The notes under the pieces were generated by a model. The model was not told where the DNA came from. It searched no databases and worked only from the letters and a program-made list of their open reading frames with translations. A stretch of 64,000 bases of DNA from Pycnopodia helianthoides. Taxonomy: Eukaryota > Echinodermata > Asteroidea > Forcipulatida > Asteriidae. The stretch is from contig CM063243.1 in assembly GCA_032158295.1 (NCBI GenBank), positions 4,782,948 to 4,846,947 on the forward strand. Reading direction: 5' to 3'. A program made the position numbers and the translations under genes. Below, one piece after another: positions 54,188 to 64,000 of the stretch (the first letter of the stretch is position 1; each line of letters starts with the position of its first letter).

Positions 54188-54628
54188 CTGCAACACAAAC
54201 AAAATACATGATTTGCAACATTAGTGTTAACAATTATTATACATCATTCAAGTCAAGATCAGGGAACGAAGGATGAGGCTAGCTAGCCACTGTGTCCGCC
54301 ATCCAGAGCTAGCTGTGAGCCCCCTAGCTCTTTGGGAACCATCGATGGAAACAACCTCTCGCTCAACTACTACATCATTAAAACAGTCAGTTTCAGATAC
54401 ACTGTATAACCTTATGATTTGCGAAAACAGCAAAAAGAGGTTTAGAGGCACTAGTGCATATCGAGGTTTACTTTTACTGTTGCAATCAAAAACTGACTTG
54501 AGAGAGGACCAAATGCCTGAAACAGTTCTCTTGAGGGTTGGTATAAACTTGATTATCAGTGAGCTCTTTAGTGATACTTGTATGCAAATGGCATGCAAAA
54601 TGTTAATGACCGAAAGCTAAAAGGTTTA

Positions 54629-55473
54629 ACAAAAAACATCCCTGAACAAAGATATTGACAAAATAGGGAGACCGCCAACATAGGGCTAGATAGCTCAGTT
54701 GGTAGAGCGCCGGTACGTTAATCCGGAGGTGGTTGGTTCAAATCCCGCTCTAGTCGATTTTTCTTTGTTCAACCCCAAACAATTTTTGAAATTTACCCAG
54801 TCAGTTTCCCTTGTGGTTCATTACTTGACATTTAAATTTAAAAAGTCGCATCCCCTCAAGGTGATCCCGTGGCTGCTGCTTCCCAGGTTGTATCGTAAAC
54901 TTGGGTGATCCCTGGCTACACGGCAGTTAACGGTTGCATGGCTTCTGACTGGCACCCCCGAACAAAGATATTGACAAAATAGGGAGACCGCCAACATAGG
55001 GCTAGATAGCTCAGTTGGTAGAGCGCCGGTACGTTAATCCGGAGGTCGTTGGTTCAAATCCCGCTCTAGTCGATTTTTCTTTGTTCAACCCCAAACAATT
55101 TTTGAAATTTACCCAGTCAGTTTCCCTTGTGGTTCATTACTTGACATTTAAATTTAAAAAGTCGCATCCCCTCAAGGTGATCCCGTGGCTGCTGCTTCCC
55201 AGGTTGTATCGTAAACTTGGGTGATCCCTGGCTACACAGCAGTTAACGGTTGCATGGCTTCTGACTGGCACCCCCGAACAAAGATATTGACAAAATAGGG
55301 AGACCGCCAACATAGGGCTAGATAGCTCAGTTGGTAGAGCGCCGGTACATTAATCCGGAGGTCGTTGGTTCAAATCCCGCTCTAGTCGATTTTTCTTTGT
55401 TCAACCCCAAACCATTTTTGAAATTTACCCAGTCAGTTTCCCTTGTGGTTCATTACTCGACAAAAAACATCCC
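54629..55473 (+). mobile_element. Trimeric tRNA-derived SINE (family 1) with 14 bp target duplication
   Basis: Heads at 54684-54755, 55000-55071 and 55316-55387, period 316 bp. The whole block 54643-55459 is flanked by perfect ACAAAAAACATCCC at 54629-54642 and 55460-55473. Each head has A box TAGCTCAGTTGG and B box GGTTCAAATCC and could fold into a cloverleaf with GTT in the anticodon place. The loop lacks U33 and the flanks are repeated, so it is not a tRNA gene. Confidence 0.92.
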
Positions 55474-55562
55474 AAGAGACTTTTCAGAACTCTTCAATTA
55501 CCCGACAGAAAACAATAACTCAGCCTGTCAACCCTGAAATGATTGAGATACGCATGTAATTT

Positions 55563-55960
55563 GGCATGTTGCGGCTGAGCGGATAAACCACAGGACTCAA
55601 GCTCTGGTGTTTCTGATCAGCAGTCGAGTGGGTTCGAGTCCCGGTTGTGACACTTGTGTCCTTAAACAAGACACTTAACCATTATTGCTGTGTCCTTTGG
55701 ATGGGACATAGAGCCGTTGGTCCCGTGTGTAATGCACGTAGATGAACCCAGTGCACTTATCATAAAGAGAAGTGGTTCGTTCCAGTGTTCCTAGATTGAT
55801 TGTCTGCATATTGCAACACCGCACCTTGTAAACCATTATACGGTGCTAGTAAAGGAACATGTCTCATACTTCAAAAGGTAGCTCCGCATACCTTGCAGGA
55901 AAAAATACCGAGCGCTTCGAGTGGCCCATCGGGTGTGATAAAGTGCTACATATTTTTTTT
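55563..55960 (+). mobile_element. tRNA-derived SINE, family 2
   Basis: Head GTTGCGGCTGAGCGGATAAA, GGTTCGAGTCCCGGTTGTGA, body CTTTGGATGGGACATAGAGC and AACCCAGTGCACTTATCAT, end CGGGTGTGATAAAGTGCTA. Near full length. Confidence 0.85.
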
Positions 55961-56023
55961 ATAGTTTTATTTAACAGACATTCTACACAATTGCTAAATA
56001 GCTTTAGCTTTTATTTGGAACCT

Positions 56024-56215
56024 GGGCCCAATTTCATAGAGCTGCTTAAGCACAAAAAGTTGCTAAGCACAACAAAATTATGCATAGGCCTACCAGAATA
56101 AAGCCAAACTACCATATCACATGTACAATTTGTGACTGGTATCCTGCTCATTTCTGCTTAGCAGGCAATTGTTAAGCAATATTTTCTGCTTAAGCAGCTC
56201 TATCAAATTGGGCCC
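56024..56215 (+). mobile_element. MITE with GGGCCCAATTTC ends
   Basis: GGGCCCAATTTCATAGAGCT to CTATCAAATTGGGCCC, 192 bp, closely related to 19771-19963. Confidence 0.92.
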
Positions 56216-56253
56216 AGGTGTAAATATAAACGATTACATTTTTAGGAGTTTAC

Positions 56254-56344
56254 CTTTTACTGGAGAGTGCAGCTCCTTTAATACCATACGTTGGTCTTGG
56301 ATAGCTACTTGTTGACGGTTAGATTTCTTTCAAGACTGACAGAC
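56254..56344 (-). other. Exon-like module G (91 nt, inverted copy)
   Basis: On the minus strand TATCTACAG precedes and AAAAG GTAAAC follows; 91 nt as in module A. The same frame has one stop early, then reads PSTSSYPRPTYGIKGAALSS. Confidence 0.4.
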
Positions 56345-56595
56345 CTGTAGATAACAAAAGTACATTAATATTTAAAATTTTAAAATTATGTCATCCACTT
56401 AAGCACCATAAATTAGTTACTTGGATCTTTCACAAGGGTTGTGACAGTATAACACTGTTGGTTAAAGGAACGTTACAGCAGTTGTTTTTTGGAACCAATG
56501 CATTCAATCTCATCTTCCATAGTTTTCTGTAAGCACACCCAGCAAAGGTTTGACCAATGTTTAAGTGTAATAAATGAAAGATAGTTTTGGAGGAA

Positions 56596-57333
56596 CTTGT
56601 GCACAGCGGCGGCGCTAATGGGGGGGGGGGGGCAAATGCCCCCAGTTATTTTTTTTTGCCCCCCCCCAGTTTTTTACCCGATGGCGGAAATTGAGTTTAA
56701 TCTCAAACCATTGCACCCAATTTGTTACAATGTTGTTTGCGCTGTAAATAATAAACTCAATTTCATCCATCATAATTAGCTGGCACCATCAAAAAAGCCC
56801 AATACACTTTCCATCTCCGGCAATGTTAATAAAATGTGGATTTATTTATCTGTACAAGCTTGGAAACTTGCTATAAATAGAAATGCCCCCCCAGTTATAT
56901 ATTTTTTTGCCCCCCCCCCAGTTTTTTACCCGATGGCGGAAATTGAGTTTAATCTCAAACCATTGCACCCAATTTGTTACAATGTTGTTTGCGCTGTAAA
57001 TAATAAACTCAATTTCATCCATCATAATTAGCTGGCACTATCAAAAAAGCCCAATACACTTTCCATCTCCGGCAATGTTAACAAAATGTGGATTTATTTA
57101 TCTGTACAAGCTTGGAAACTTGCTATAAATAGAAATGCATTGTCTGCCCCAAAACCGTAAGCAGCCATTGTACACGCAATTCGCACAACACGTCACATTC
57201 ACACAGTGCAAAATCTTATTTCTGGAGTGAATTGTAGGCTTATACAGTACATTATAGGCTTTTGTTTTCCCCCCGGCCTAAATTTAAGTTTGCCCCCCAG
57301 ATTAACAGGTCTGGTGCGGCCGCTGCTTGTGCA
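56596..57333. mobile_element. hAT-like element with 8 bp target duplication
   Basis: CTTGTGCA at 56596-56603 and 57326-57333 flank a 722 bp element with ends CAGCGGCGGCGC and GTGCGGCCGCTG. Inside, a unit of about 250 bp (AAATGCCCCC to CTATAAATAG) is tandemly duplicated (56634-56880, 56881-57134). No transposase. Confidence 0.85.
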
Positions 57334-57605
57334 TATTATGGTTATTCCAATTGTGTTTATACTAATCACTCTTGCCTTTAATTATTTTGATAAAATGAGA
57401 ATCAGATTATTTGAATGCCCCCCCCCAAAAAAAACCAAAATTTGTTGGCACCTCATTGCCACCCCCCAAAAAAGAAAAGCCATCTGTAAATCTAATAACA
57501 CCAGCGTGAATGGTCTTCCCATTTCTTGGCTTAACTATAAGAACAGAAAATGTGTAGATGTTTAAAAGGCAGGTGTCAGTGTCTGTAAGCGTACCTTGGT
57601 TGCAC

Positions 57606-57656
57606 CATGGGTCCCTCGTTGTTCCCGGTGTTCTGCTCTTAAGATCTGTAGTGACA
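57606..57656 (-). other. Weak exon-like block on the minus strand
   Basis: On the minus strand CACTACAG, 51 nt open as LKSRTPGTTRDPWCNQ in one frame, then a donor GTACGC. Offered only because it lies on the same strand as the better candidate at 60231-60456. Confidence 0.12.
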
Positions 57657-57915
57657 CAAATGATTCTCTATACCACAGACTGAGTTTTCTTGGATGTCAT
57701 GAATGTGTTTCTGCTTGTAAGGAAACATGGTGGTCATGTAGTAGGGAAGCTGCGGAGTTATCTCAAGCACAGGGGGGTGCCCAAGTTTGATGAATTAAAT
57801 GTGCACATGAAGGGTGAACATCTTGGGATCTTGTGATAGTCCCTGATGGTTTCATCTGTTAGAAAGGGAAAGGCGGGACAAGTTTAAATACCAGGACCCG
57901 ATATCATAGAACTGC

Positions 57916-58288
57916 TTAAAGACACTGGGCACCTTTGGTAATTGTCAAAGACCAGTCTTCTCACTTGGTGTATCTCAACATATGCACAAAATAACAAACC
58001 TGTGAAAATTTGAACTCAATTGGTCGTCGAAGTTACGAGATAATAATGGAAGAAAAAACACCCTTGTCACAAGAAGTTGTGTGCTTTCAGATGCTTGATT
58101 TCGAGACCTCACGGGAGGTCTCAAAATCAATTCAAATAATTACTTCTTTCTCAAAAACTACGTTACTTCAGGGGAGCCATTTCTCACAATGTTTTATACT
58201 ATCAACAGCTCTCCATTACTTGTTACCAAATAAGTTTTTATGCCAACAATTATTCTGAGTAATTACCAATAGTGTCCAGTGCCTTTAA
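57916..58288 (-). mobile_element. TTAA-flanked MITE, AGGCACTGGACAC ends
   Basis: TTAA at 57916-57919 and 58285-58288. Ends AGACACTGGGCACC and GTGTCCAGTGCCT. About 365 bp. Its middle is a short hairpin around GAGACCTCACGGGAGGTCTC. Confidence 0.9.
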
Positions 58289-58640
58289 AGGCCCTGTACA
58301 CTATTAGTAAGATCGAAAAACCCAAATGTTCACAGATTCACACATAACTTGCATGATTTAAAGTAAGTAATGGTAGAAAGGGTTCTTTAAAATATTTCTG
58401 CCTAAAATGCTATTGTTTCTGAGAAATGAGTAAAACAATTGTTTTGATCACACGTGATAAAAAACTTTATGTTTGAAAAAACAGAAAACACATAAGGTTT
58501 CTTTTCACTATTTTCTTGTGACCTCGATGACCAATATTGAGCTCAAACTTTCACAGGTTTGTTTGTTCATGAATATGTTGAATCACACAGAATGTGGACA
58601 CTGATTTTGAGCTGTTACCGGAAGTGTACAACACCTTTAA
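58285..58640 (+). mobile_element. TTAA-flanked MITE, AGGCCCTGTACAC ends
   Basis: Shares the TTAA at 58285-58288 with its neighbour and ends at TTAA 58637-58640. Ends AGGCCCTGTACACTATTAG and GTGTACAACACCT. A second copy is at 61246-61585. Confidence 0.9.
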
Positions 58641-59104
58641 ACAGACAATAGTTGCCTCATAATTTCCTGCTTAGCAAAAAAAATACAGGAAACCATGCCA
58701 GTTTCAAATGGTGGTACTTTGACTGGTAACCTTTTTTTCTGCTAAGCACCTTGTTTTGTGCTTAGCTAACATTTGTGCTCAGGCAGCTTTATGAAATTGG
58801 ACCCTGTAGGCTTATTTATAGTTTGTGTCTTTTTGCATTAACTCTGAGTCTTTTAGACCGCAAAGGTTATCTGATCAATATTGCAACAAAACAAACATTA
58901 AAAGATTTTCATTTAAATTTCTTGAATTTCTATCAAAAAAGTTCATGTCATTGCAAACATAACTTTCTAACATGTTGAATAAAGTAGGTGTTTGCTGCTG
59001 TTAACATCAAATTTGACAGCCTTGATACGACAATATACATTCCTCAATTTTTGTTGAACTCTGGATGAGTTCAATAGGACGTTAGCTGGTGTGGCAAGAA
59101 AGAT

Positions 59105-59460
59105 TACTTGTCGATCGTTGCCGAGTGGTTAAGAGCACCAGACTCAAGCTCATGGCGTTTCTGATCAGCAGAGTGTGGGTTCGAGTCCTGCCCTGGTCTT
59201 GACACTTTGTTCCTTGAGTAAGATACTTCACCACAACTGCTTTGTCCTTCAATTGGGACATTAAGCGGTATGGTTCCGTGTACTAGGATTGGTAGTGCAC
59301 GTAAAAGAACCCAGAATACTTATCCTGGAAGAGTACGCAGGGGTTAACCCTGGTGTTTCTGGCTCACATAGCAGGCACCCTTGATTACAGGTTTCCTCAG
59401 GCTTGCGAGCTACAGTGATTAAGTTCACTTATGAGGTATCCTTGGTTTGACTGCAAGAAT
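59105..59460 (+). mobile_element. tRNA-derived SINE, family 2
   Basis: Head GTCGATCGTTGCCGAGTGGT, B-box region GGGTTCGAGTCCTGCC, body TTGTCCTTCAATTGGGACAT, CACGTAAAAGAACCCAG, then a 3' part (TTTCCTCAGGCTTGCGAGCT) shared with the minus copy at 5.3 kb. Confidence 0.8.
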
Positions 59461-59568
59461 CATATAATTATAAAGCACAGAATTCTGCAGTAAGCAGTGC
59501 CATGGGAGTAAGGGGGAAGTCAAGGTTTCGGGCCGATTATGCCACCGACATCATGACCACACAAATTA

Positions 59569-60091
59569 ACATAACTCTTTTCATATATTGACAAAATAGG
59601 GAGACCGCCAATGTAGGGCTAGATAGCTCAGTTGGTAGAGCACCGGTACGTTAATCCGGAGGTCGTTGATTCAAATCCCGCTCTAGTCAATTTTTCTTTG
59701 TTCAACCCCCTTACTATTTGAAATTTACCCAGTCAGTTTCCCTTGTGGTTTATTACTTGACATTTAAATTGAAAAAGTCGCATCCCCTCAAGGTGATCCC
59801 GTGGCTGCTGCTTCCCAGGTTGTATCGTAAACTTGGGTGTGATCCCTGGCTACACGGCAGTTAACGGTTGTATGGCTTCTGACTGGCACCCCCGAACAAA
59901 GATATTGACAAAATAGGGAGACCGCCAATGTAGGGCTAGATAGCTCAGTTGGTAGAGCGCCGGTACGTTAATCCGGAGGTCGTTGGTTCAAATCCCGCTC
60001 TAGTCAATTTTTCTTTGTTCAACCCCCTTACTATTTGAAATTTACCCAGTCAGTTTCCCTTGTGGTTTATTACTTGACATAACTCTTTTCA
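59569..60091 (+). mobile_element. Dimeric tRNA-derived SINE (family 1) with 15 bp target duplication
   Basis: Heads at 59617-59688 and 59934-60005, period 317 bp. The block 59584-60076 is flanked by perfect ACATAACTCTTTTCA at 59569-59583 and 60077-60091. The 3' end stops at the same position of the unit as the trimer at 54.6-55.5 kb. Confidence 0.92.
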
Positions 60092-60106
60092 ATCACAACT
60101 TTCTAA

Positions 60107-60129
60107 ATAATAATAATAATAATAATAAT
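60107..60129. repeat. AAT microsatellite
   Basis: About seven AAT units, followed by GGGCATTTATAATGCGCC. Confidence 0.8.
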
Positions 60130-60230
60130 GGGCATTTATAATGCGCCGGTATCCATCTAAAGATGCTTAAAACTCAGCATTCCATATCCCAATAATCCCT
60201 AATTGTATGTTTTGAAAAAAGAGTACCTAC

Positions 60231-60456
60231 CTCCTAGATAGGGTGCTTTATCAATGAGTAATGCCACAAGGAGCAGGCTACCTCCAGATGGCCTATCATG
60301 ACCTTCTGACCTCAGGTCATTAAATCCAGGTATGATTGTTGACTGCCATGGAATCATCTTCCTCTGCACATTGGATTCCTTGTTGCTTGATTCAGCCGAC
60401 ACTATGGAAACCTTGTTGTGAAACCACCATGAAATCTCAGTGAATGCAGGATTTGG
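60231..60456 (-). CDS. Candidate internal coding exon, unknown gene
   Basis: On the minus strand TTGAATTTCAG precedes and GTAGGT follows. The 226 nt between are open throughout in one frame: PNPAFTEISWWFHNKVSIVS and onwards to LLLVALLIDKAPYLGG. Incoming phase 0, outgoing phase 1. Composition is mixed and protein-like with a hydrophobic patch (SLLLVALLI). I do not recognise the family, and no further exon is certain on either side, so it may be a relic. Confidence 0.3.
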
Positions 60457-60469
60457 CTGAAATTCAAGG

Positions 60470-61245
60470 AATTGTTTGCTCTTTTACTACAACTTGAAAC
60501 ACAAAAAAAAGTCTCCGGACCATTGACTGGCCTTGGGCTGTTATCAGCAGCACAGAACAGTGAAAAGGACGTAAAAAACACTCACACAGCAAAAGGGGGA
60601 AGTTATACAATTTCATGGAGAAAAGTGAACTTTCACTCCATTTTCAAGATGAAGATTTTCATTGTGTGATGTATGGTCCAGTGGAATTCCACCTGAGAGT
60701 TGGGAGGCACAAAACTGCATCTTTAAGTCTTTCAACCAAGTTCTAAGGTTAGAAATCTCTAAAACCAAGCCTCGGTAATTCAAGTAAAAGCCACGCTCAC
60801 TTCACACAATTTGGCTCCTGATTGGTTACCAGAAGTCGATAGGAAATGCAGAGCAACCATTTTCTCTGTAATCTTTATATGTGAGGAAAACTTGTTATTG
60901 GACTTGGCTTTTTCCAAGTGATTTGTGAAGACTCAAGTTATTGTCAAAATTACCAGTTTTTGTACTATGAAATTCCTTTGAAATGAGAGATTGTTTACAA
61001 CCTTACAAATGCAGTTTGTGGGGGTCCTGCCAGTGATGCTCTAGCAATGCTTTGTCTATAAAAGAATTCTTCTATTACAGAAGAAGAAAATCATTGACGC
61101 TCTTTAGCAAGCTTCCTTGCGGTAAAGCCACAAGCTTTGACTCACTAAGCCCTACTGTTATAAAACAAACTAGGTATTCCTTGGCAAAACCACTTGCTGG
61201 AGATCTTCATCATGTCTCCAACTCATGGAGTTTTTCCCGGTGGTC
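60470..61245. other. Intergenic, nothing recognised
   Basis: No repeat ends or coding features that I can support. Confidence 0.35.
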
Positions 61246-61585
61246 TTAAAGGCCCTGTACACTATTGGTAAGATCGAAAAACACAATGTTCACAGATTCA
61301 CACATAACTTACATGATTTAAAGTAAGTAATGGTAGAAAGGGTTCCTTAAAATATTTCTTCCTAAAATGCTATCGTTTCTGAGAAAGGAGTAAGACAATA
61401 GTAATTATCGCGCGCAATAATTTGAAAAAACAGAAAACATAAGATCTCTTTTCACTATTTTCTCGTGACCTGGAAGACCAATTGAGCTCAAACTTTCACA
61501 GGTTTGTTTGTTCATGCATATGTTTAATCACACAAAATGTGGACACTGATTTTGAGTTGTTACCAAAAGTGTACAATACCTTTAA
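61246..61585 (+). mobile_element. TTAA-flanked MITE, AGGCCCTGTACAC ends
   Basis: TTAA at 61246-61249 and 61582-61585. Ends AGGCCCTGTACACTATTGG and GTGTACAATACCT. Closely related to 58285-58640. Confidence 0.9.
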
Positions 61586-61696
61586 GATAGCTGAAGTACC
61601 TCCAACTCATAAAGGTGGTGGTAGAAATGTTATCGGAAATATAGGCCCATATATCAGTTCTACCGACATGCTCGAAAACATTCAAAAAACTTATGC

Positions 61697-62045
61697 ATGC
61701 AAGACTGCAGTGTAGTGAGGACTTTTTTGGTGGGGAGGGAGGGGGGACACATTGCTTTCTAGTGGGGGGGGGGGCTGGGGGAATGGGTTTGTCAGTGATG
61801 GGGGTCAAGTTTTAGTTTTGGGAGGGGGACACTGCAGAAGGTCACCATCCTCTTATATTCTTGGCATTTTGTGGCCGCGGTAGTGATCCCGATCGCGATC
61901 ATTCATTATTATACAAATTTTTCGGTTTATTTTTGTGAGCACTATCACAATTTTTTGTGGGGGGACACCTGGGGGGAGGCACTGGAAATTTGTGGGGAGG
62001 CACGTGCCCCCAAGGCCCCCCTGGCTACGCCGCTGATGCAAGACT
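61697..62045 (-). mobile_element. G-rich element (CAGCGGCGTAGCCAGG) with 10 bp direct repeat
   Basis: ATGCAAGACT at 61697-61706 and 62036-62045 flank about 330 bp. On the minus strand it begins CAGCGGCGTAGCCAGG and is rich in C runs. Its other end reads GTCCTCACTACACTGC, weakly similar to the first. Confidence 0.7.
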
Positions 62046-62062
62046 AAAATAGGCTTTAAAGT

Positions 62063-62760
62063 GTGCTACCTTCTCTCCGAATCACAATTTGGTTTAAACA
62101 AAATTGTTCTACGGAGTTAGCAACGTCATTCTTAACAAATAAACTGCTCGTTGGCATTAAAGGCGGACATTTTTTGACTGCATATTTTTGGACCTGTGGA
62201 GTGCCTCAAGACTCTGTTTTAGGACCTTTGTTAATTATTTTCTATGTCAATGACATTTGCAACACATCAGACATTATATCATTCTGTCTTTTTGCAGATG
62301 ATACAAGTTTAGTTTACAGCCACAAAAAATGTAAACGCAGTGCAATAACTTAGTATAACTTGTAAATAAGTAAATAAATCTATTGATAATGTTTTAGTTT
62401 GTTGAAATGTAATATACAATATTTGTTCAGCACAAAACAGATAAATTCAATCTGTGCCTGTAGTTCTGGACGGTGTGGAGCTCAAAAAATTGACACACAC
62501 TAAGTTTCTTGGTGTAAAGATTTACAAACATTTATTCTGAAAAAAATCATATAAATAAAGTTACTAGTACATGTACAATAGCTAAAAATATAGGTACAAT
62601 TAACCATCTAAGGAAATTTGTACCTGGTTATATTTTACTAACACTTTATAACTCTTTATTTCTTCCGTATCTAAATTATTCCATTCTTACATGGGTTTGT
62701 TTCCTTGTCACAATGTAATAAACTACTTACATTGCAAAAGTTTGCATATTTGTCTGTCAA
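62063..62760 (+). pseudogene. Decayed non-LTR reverse transcriptase
   Basis: CGVPQDSVLGPLL and the FADDT catalytic motif are visible in one frame (62063-62353). KFLGVKIYKH and further on INHLRKFVPGYILLTLYNSL appear in others. These are fingers, palm and thumb words of a non-LTR (jockey/CR1-like) reverse transcriptase. Several stops and frame changes and a missing fingers block make it non-functional. Confidence 0.8.
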
Positions 62761-62808
62761 GTCTTACTGTCATATTCAGTATTTATTCTTTGATTTTCTG
62801 TCAATAGA

Positions 62809-63196
62809 TTAAAGGCACTGGACACTATTGGTAATTACTCAAAATAATTGTTAGCATAAAAACTTACTTGGTAACAGCAATGGAGAGCTGTTGATAGTAT
62901 AAAACATTGTGAGAAACGGCTCCCTCCGAAGTAACGTAGTTTTTGAGAAGGAAGTAATTTCTCAGTCAAATATTTGAATTGATTTTAAGACCTCACGCGA
63001 GAGGTCTCGAAATAAAGCATCTGAAAAGCACACAACTATGTGTGACAAGGGTGTTTTGTCTTCCATTATTATCTCGAACTTCGACGACCAATTGAGTTCA
63101 ATATTTCACAGGTTTGTTATTTTGTGCATAATGATGAGATACACCAAGTGAGAAGACTGCTCTTTGACAATTACCAAAGGTGTCCAGTGTCTTTAA
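62809..63196 (+). mobile_element. TTAA-flanked MITE, AGGCACTGGACAC ends
   Basis: TTAA at 62809-62812 and 63193-63196. Ends AGGCACTGGACACTATTGG and GTGTCCAGTGTCT. Full length, in the opposite orientation to 57916-58288. Lies just after the decayed reverse transcriptase. Confidence 0.92.
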
Positions 63197-64000
63197 GTAA
63201 AAATAGCCACTCCTTCACATAACCTAATTGTTGTCCTACTGCTTATTAAATACTGTATAATTGTTATTTATTATTTATTGATATTGTGCATACATTTTTA
63301 TAAGCCTACTTCACCATAATCATGTTACTGACTCACTGTGCAATTAAATGTACTCATGTTAAACTGTGTACTTGAAATTTGTAAGATGCAAGGACAACGA
63401 TGAAACAAATGTTAATAATAATAATGATTAATGATACTATTAAATAAAGCTTATTTTTCCTTCACAAATTTACTTGAAACCTTTTCTTTGTTGCTCCTGG
63501 CTTGGTGACCAAAGCTGTTTAGCTTCCTCGCCCTGTATAAATACCTGGCTGTTTCTTTTGATTGGTTTTCTTTTGCTTTCATTATTCTCATTAGGCTTGG
63601 CCTTTGCTTTTTTCCCTCAGATATCCCCCTTTTTTAGTCTGCCTCAGGTAATTTATTACTTTTTCTCCCTCTTCCCACTATTGATTTAATCTTTTGTGTT
63701 TCCAACCTATTGTGGTCTAACAAGCCCCTTCTGTCTAAACCCGCCCCCGCTTTGTCCCCTTCTTCATTGTTCATCCCTTGATTTTTCTGTGTGCTTTCTG
63801 TCCCTCTCACTTTTCATCTATATTTCCAAAAGACTGCTTCTGTTACACTAATATACCTGAGCATTGAGAAAGACTCTCTGTTATAGGGTCCAAACGTCAG
63901 GTCACTAACTATGTTTTGAATTTATACCATAGGTCCTTTTGGTTGGTAAGCAGTTTGCAACAGCTAATTCAATTATGTTCATTATTCTCAATAACTCCCA
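63197..64000. other. Flank with possible retroelement end
   Basis: Pyrimidine-rich from 63480. At 63854-63902 ACCTGA and TCAGGT pair around GAAAGACTCTC and CCAAACGTC, faintly like the hammerhead-type ends of Penelope-like elements. TATAAATA at 63537 is TATA-like. Nothing firm. Confidence 0.2.

Larger units (their letters stand above)
57893..58804 (+). mobile_element. MITE with GGGCCCAATTTC ends, split by two TTAA elements
   Basis: Left part 57893-57915 (CCCGATATCATAGAACTGC) and right part 58641-58804 (ending CTTTATGAAATTGGACCC) form one diverged copy. The TTAA of its GCTTAAGC word has been used as a target by the elements at 57916-58288 and 58285-58640. Confidence 0.8.

Noticed and set aside
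54248..54620. Overlapping 115-116 codon frames on both strands
   Set aside because: Both coincide with degenerate flank of the module family; no domain, and the open frames on opposite strands overlap almost wholly.
54684..60005. tRNA-Asn-like cloverleaves (GTT anticodon position) at several places
   Set aside because: The anticodon loop lacks U33, the T stem is poorly paired, and each lies in a repeated SINE unit with identical flanks; not working tRNA genes.
62063..62760. An active retrotransposon or a viral polymerase
   Set aside because: The motifs are of the non-LTR retrotransposon type and broken by stops and frame changes; no full-length ORF remains.

Overview
The window is animal nuclear DNA: AT-rich, intron-rich and dense in short interspersed and inverted-repeat elements. 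The gene content is deuterostome, and the repeats (tRNA-derived SINEs, TTAA-flanked MITEs, a MITE with GGGCCCAATTTC ends) resemble those I associate with echinoderms, probably a sea star. The taxon call is inference from repeat style; no sequence here proves it.

Positions 700-28096 hold one complete, well supported gene on the + strand: RBM25, a nuclear RNA-binding splicing regulator. I could place 19 coding exons plus a candidate 5' UTR exon, all with GT-AG borders and consistent phases, giving about 830 residues (human RBM25 is 843). The order is a Met/Pro/Gln-rich N-terminus, a polyglutamine block, an RRM, a long Arg/Glu/Asp-rich region and a C-terminal PWI domain. As written, the gene carries two net +1 frame breaks, in exons 12 and 18. 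Phases on both sides show the gene is otherwise intact, so sequence or assembly errors are the likeliest cause. Its introns hold SINEs, MITEs, minisatellites and a decayed partial copy of exon 11.

Positions 28.1-34.5 kb are the 3' flank: MITEs, a foldback element, an array of about 114 bp units each carrying AATAAA, a short-unit minisatellite, and two clusters of promoter-type motifs (NRF1 and ETS near 32.3 kb, NRF1 and CCAAT near 34.6-34.7 kb).

Positions 34.8-39.7 kb hold a tandem series of about 600 bp units. Each contains an exon-like module of 88-96 nt, mostly with AG and GT borders. Inverted copies lie at 54.1 and 56.25 kb. This is the least explained structure in the window.

Positions 40-64 kb are almost wholly repeats: a 5'-truncated LINE end, an AT-rich stretch, a 214 bp tandem repeat, interstitial TTAGGG-like DNA, a transposon-like element with internal copies of its terminal motif, long inverted repeats, two multimeric SINE insertions each bounded by one perfect target-site duplication, a nested MITE stack, a hAT-like element with an 8 bp duplication, and a decayed non-LTR reverse transcriptase. 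One candidate minus-strand coding exon lies at 60231-60456. No bacterial features, CRISPR arrays, rRNA genes or convincing functional tRNA genes were found.
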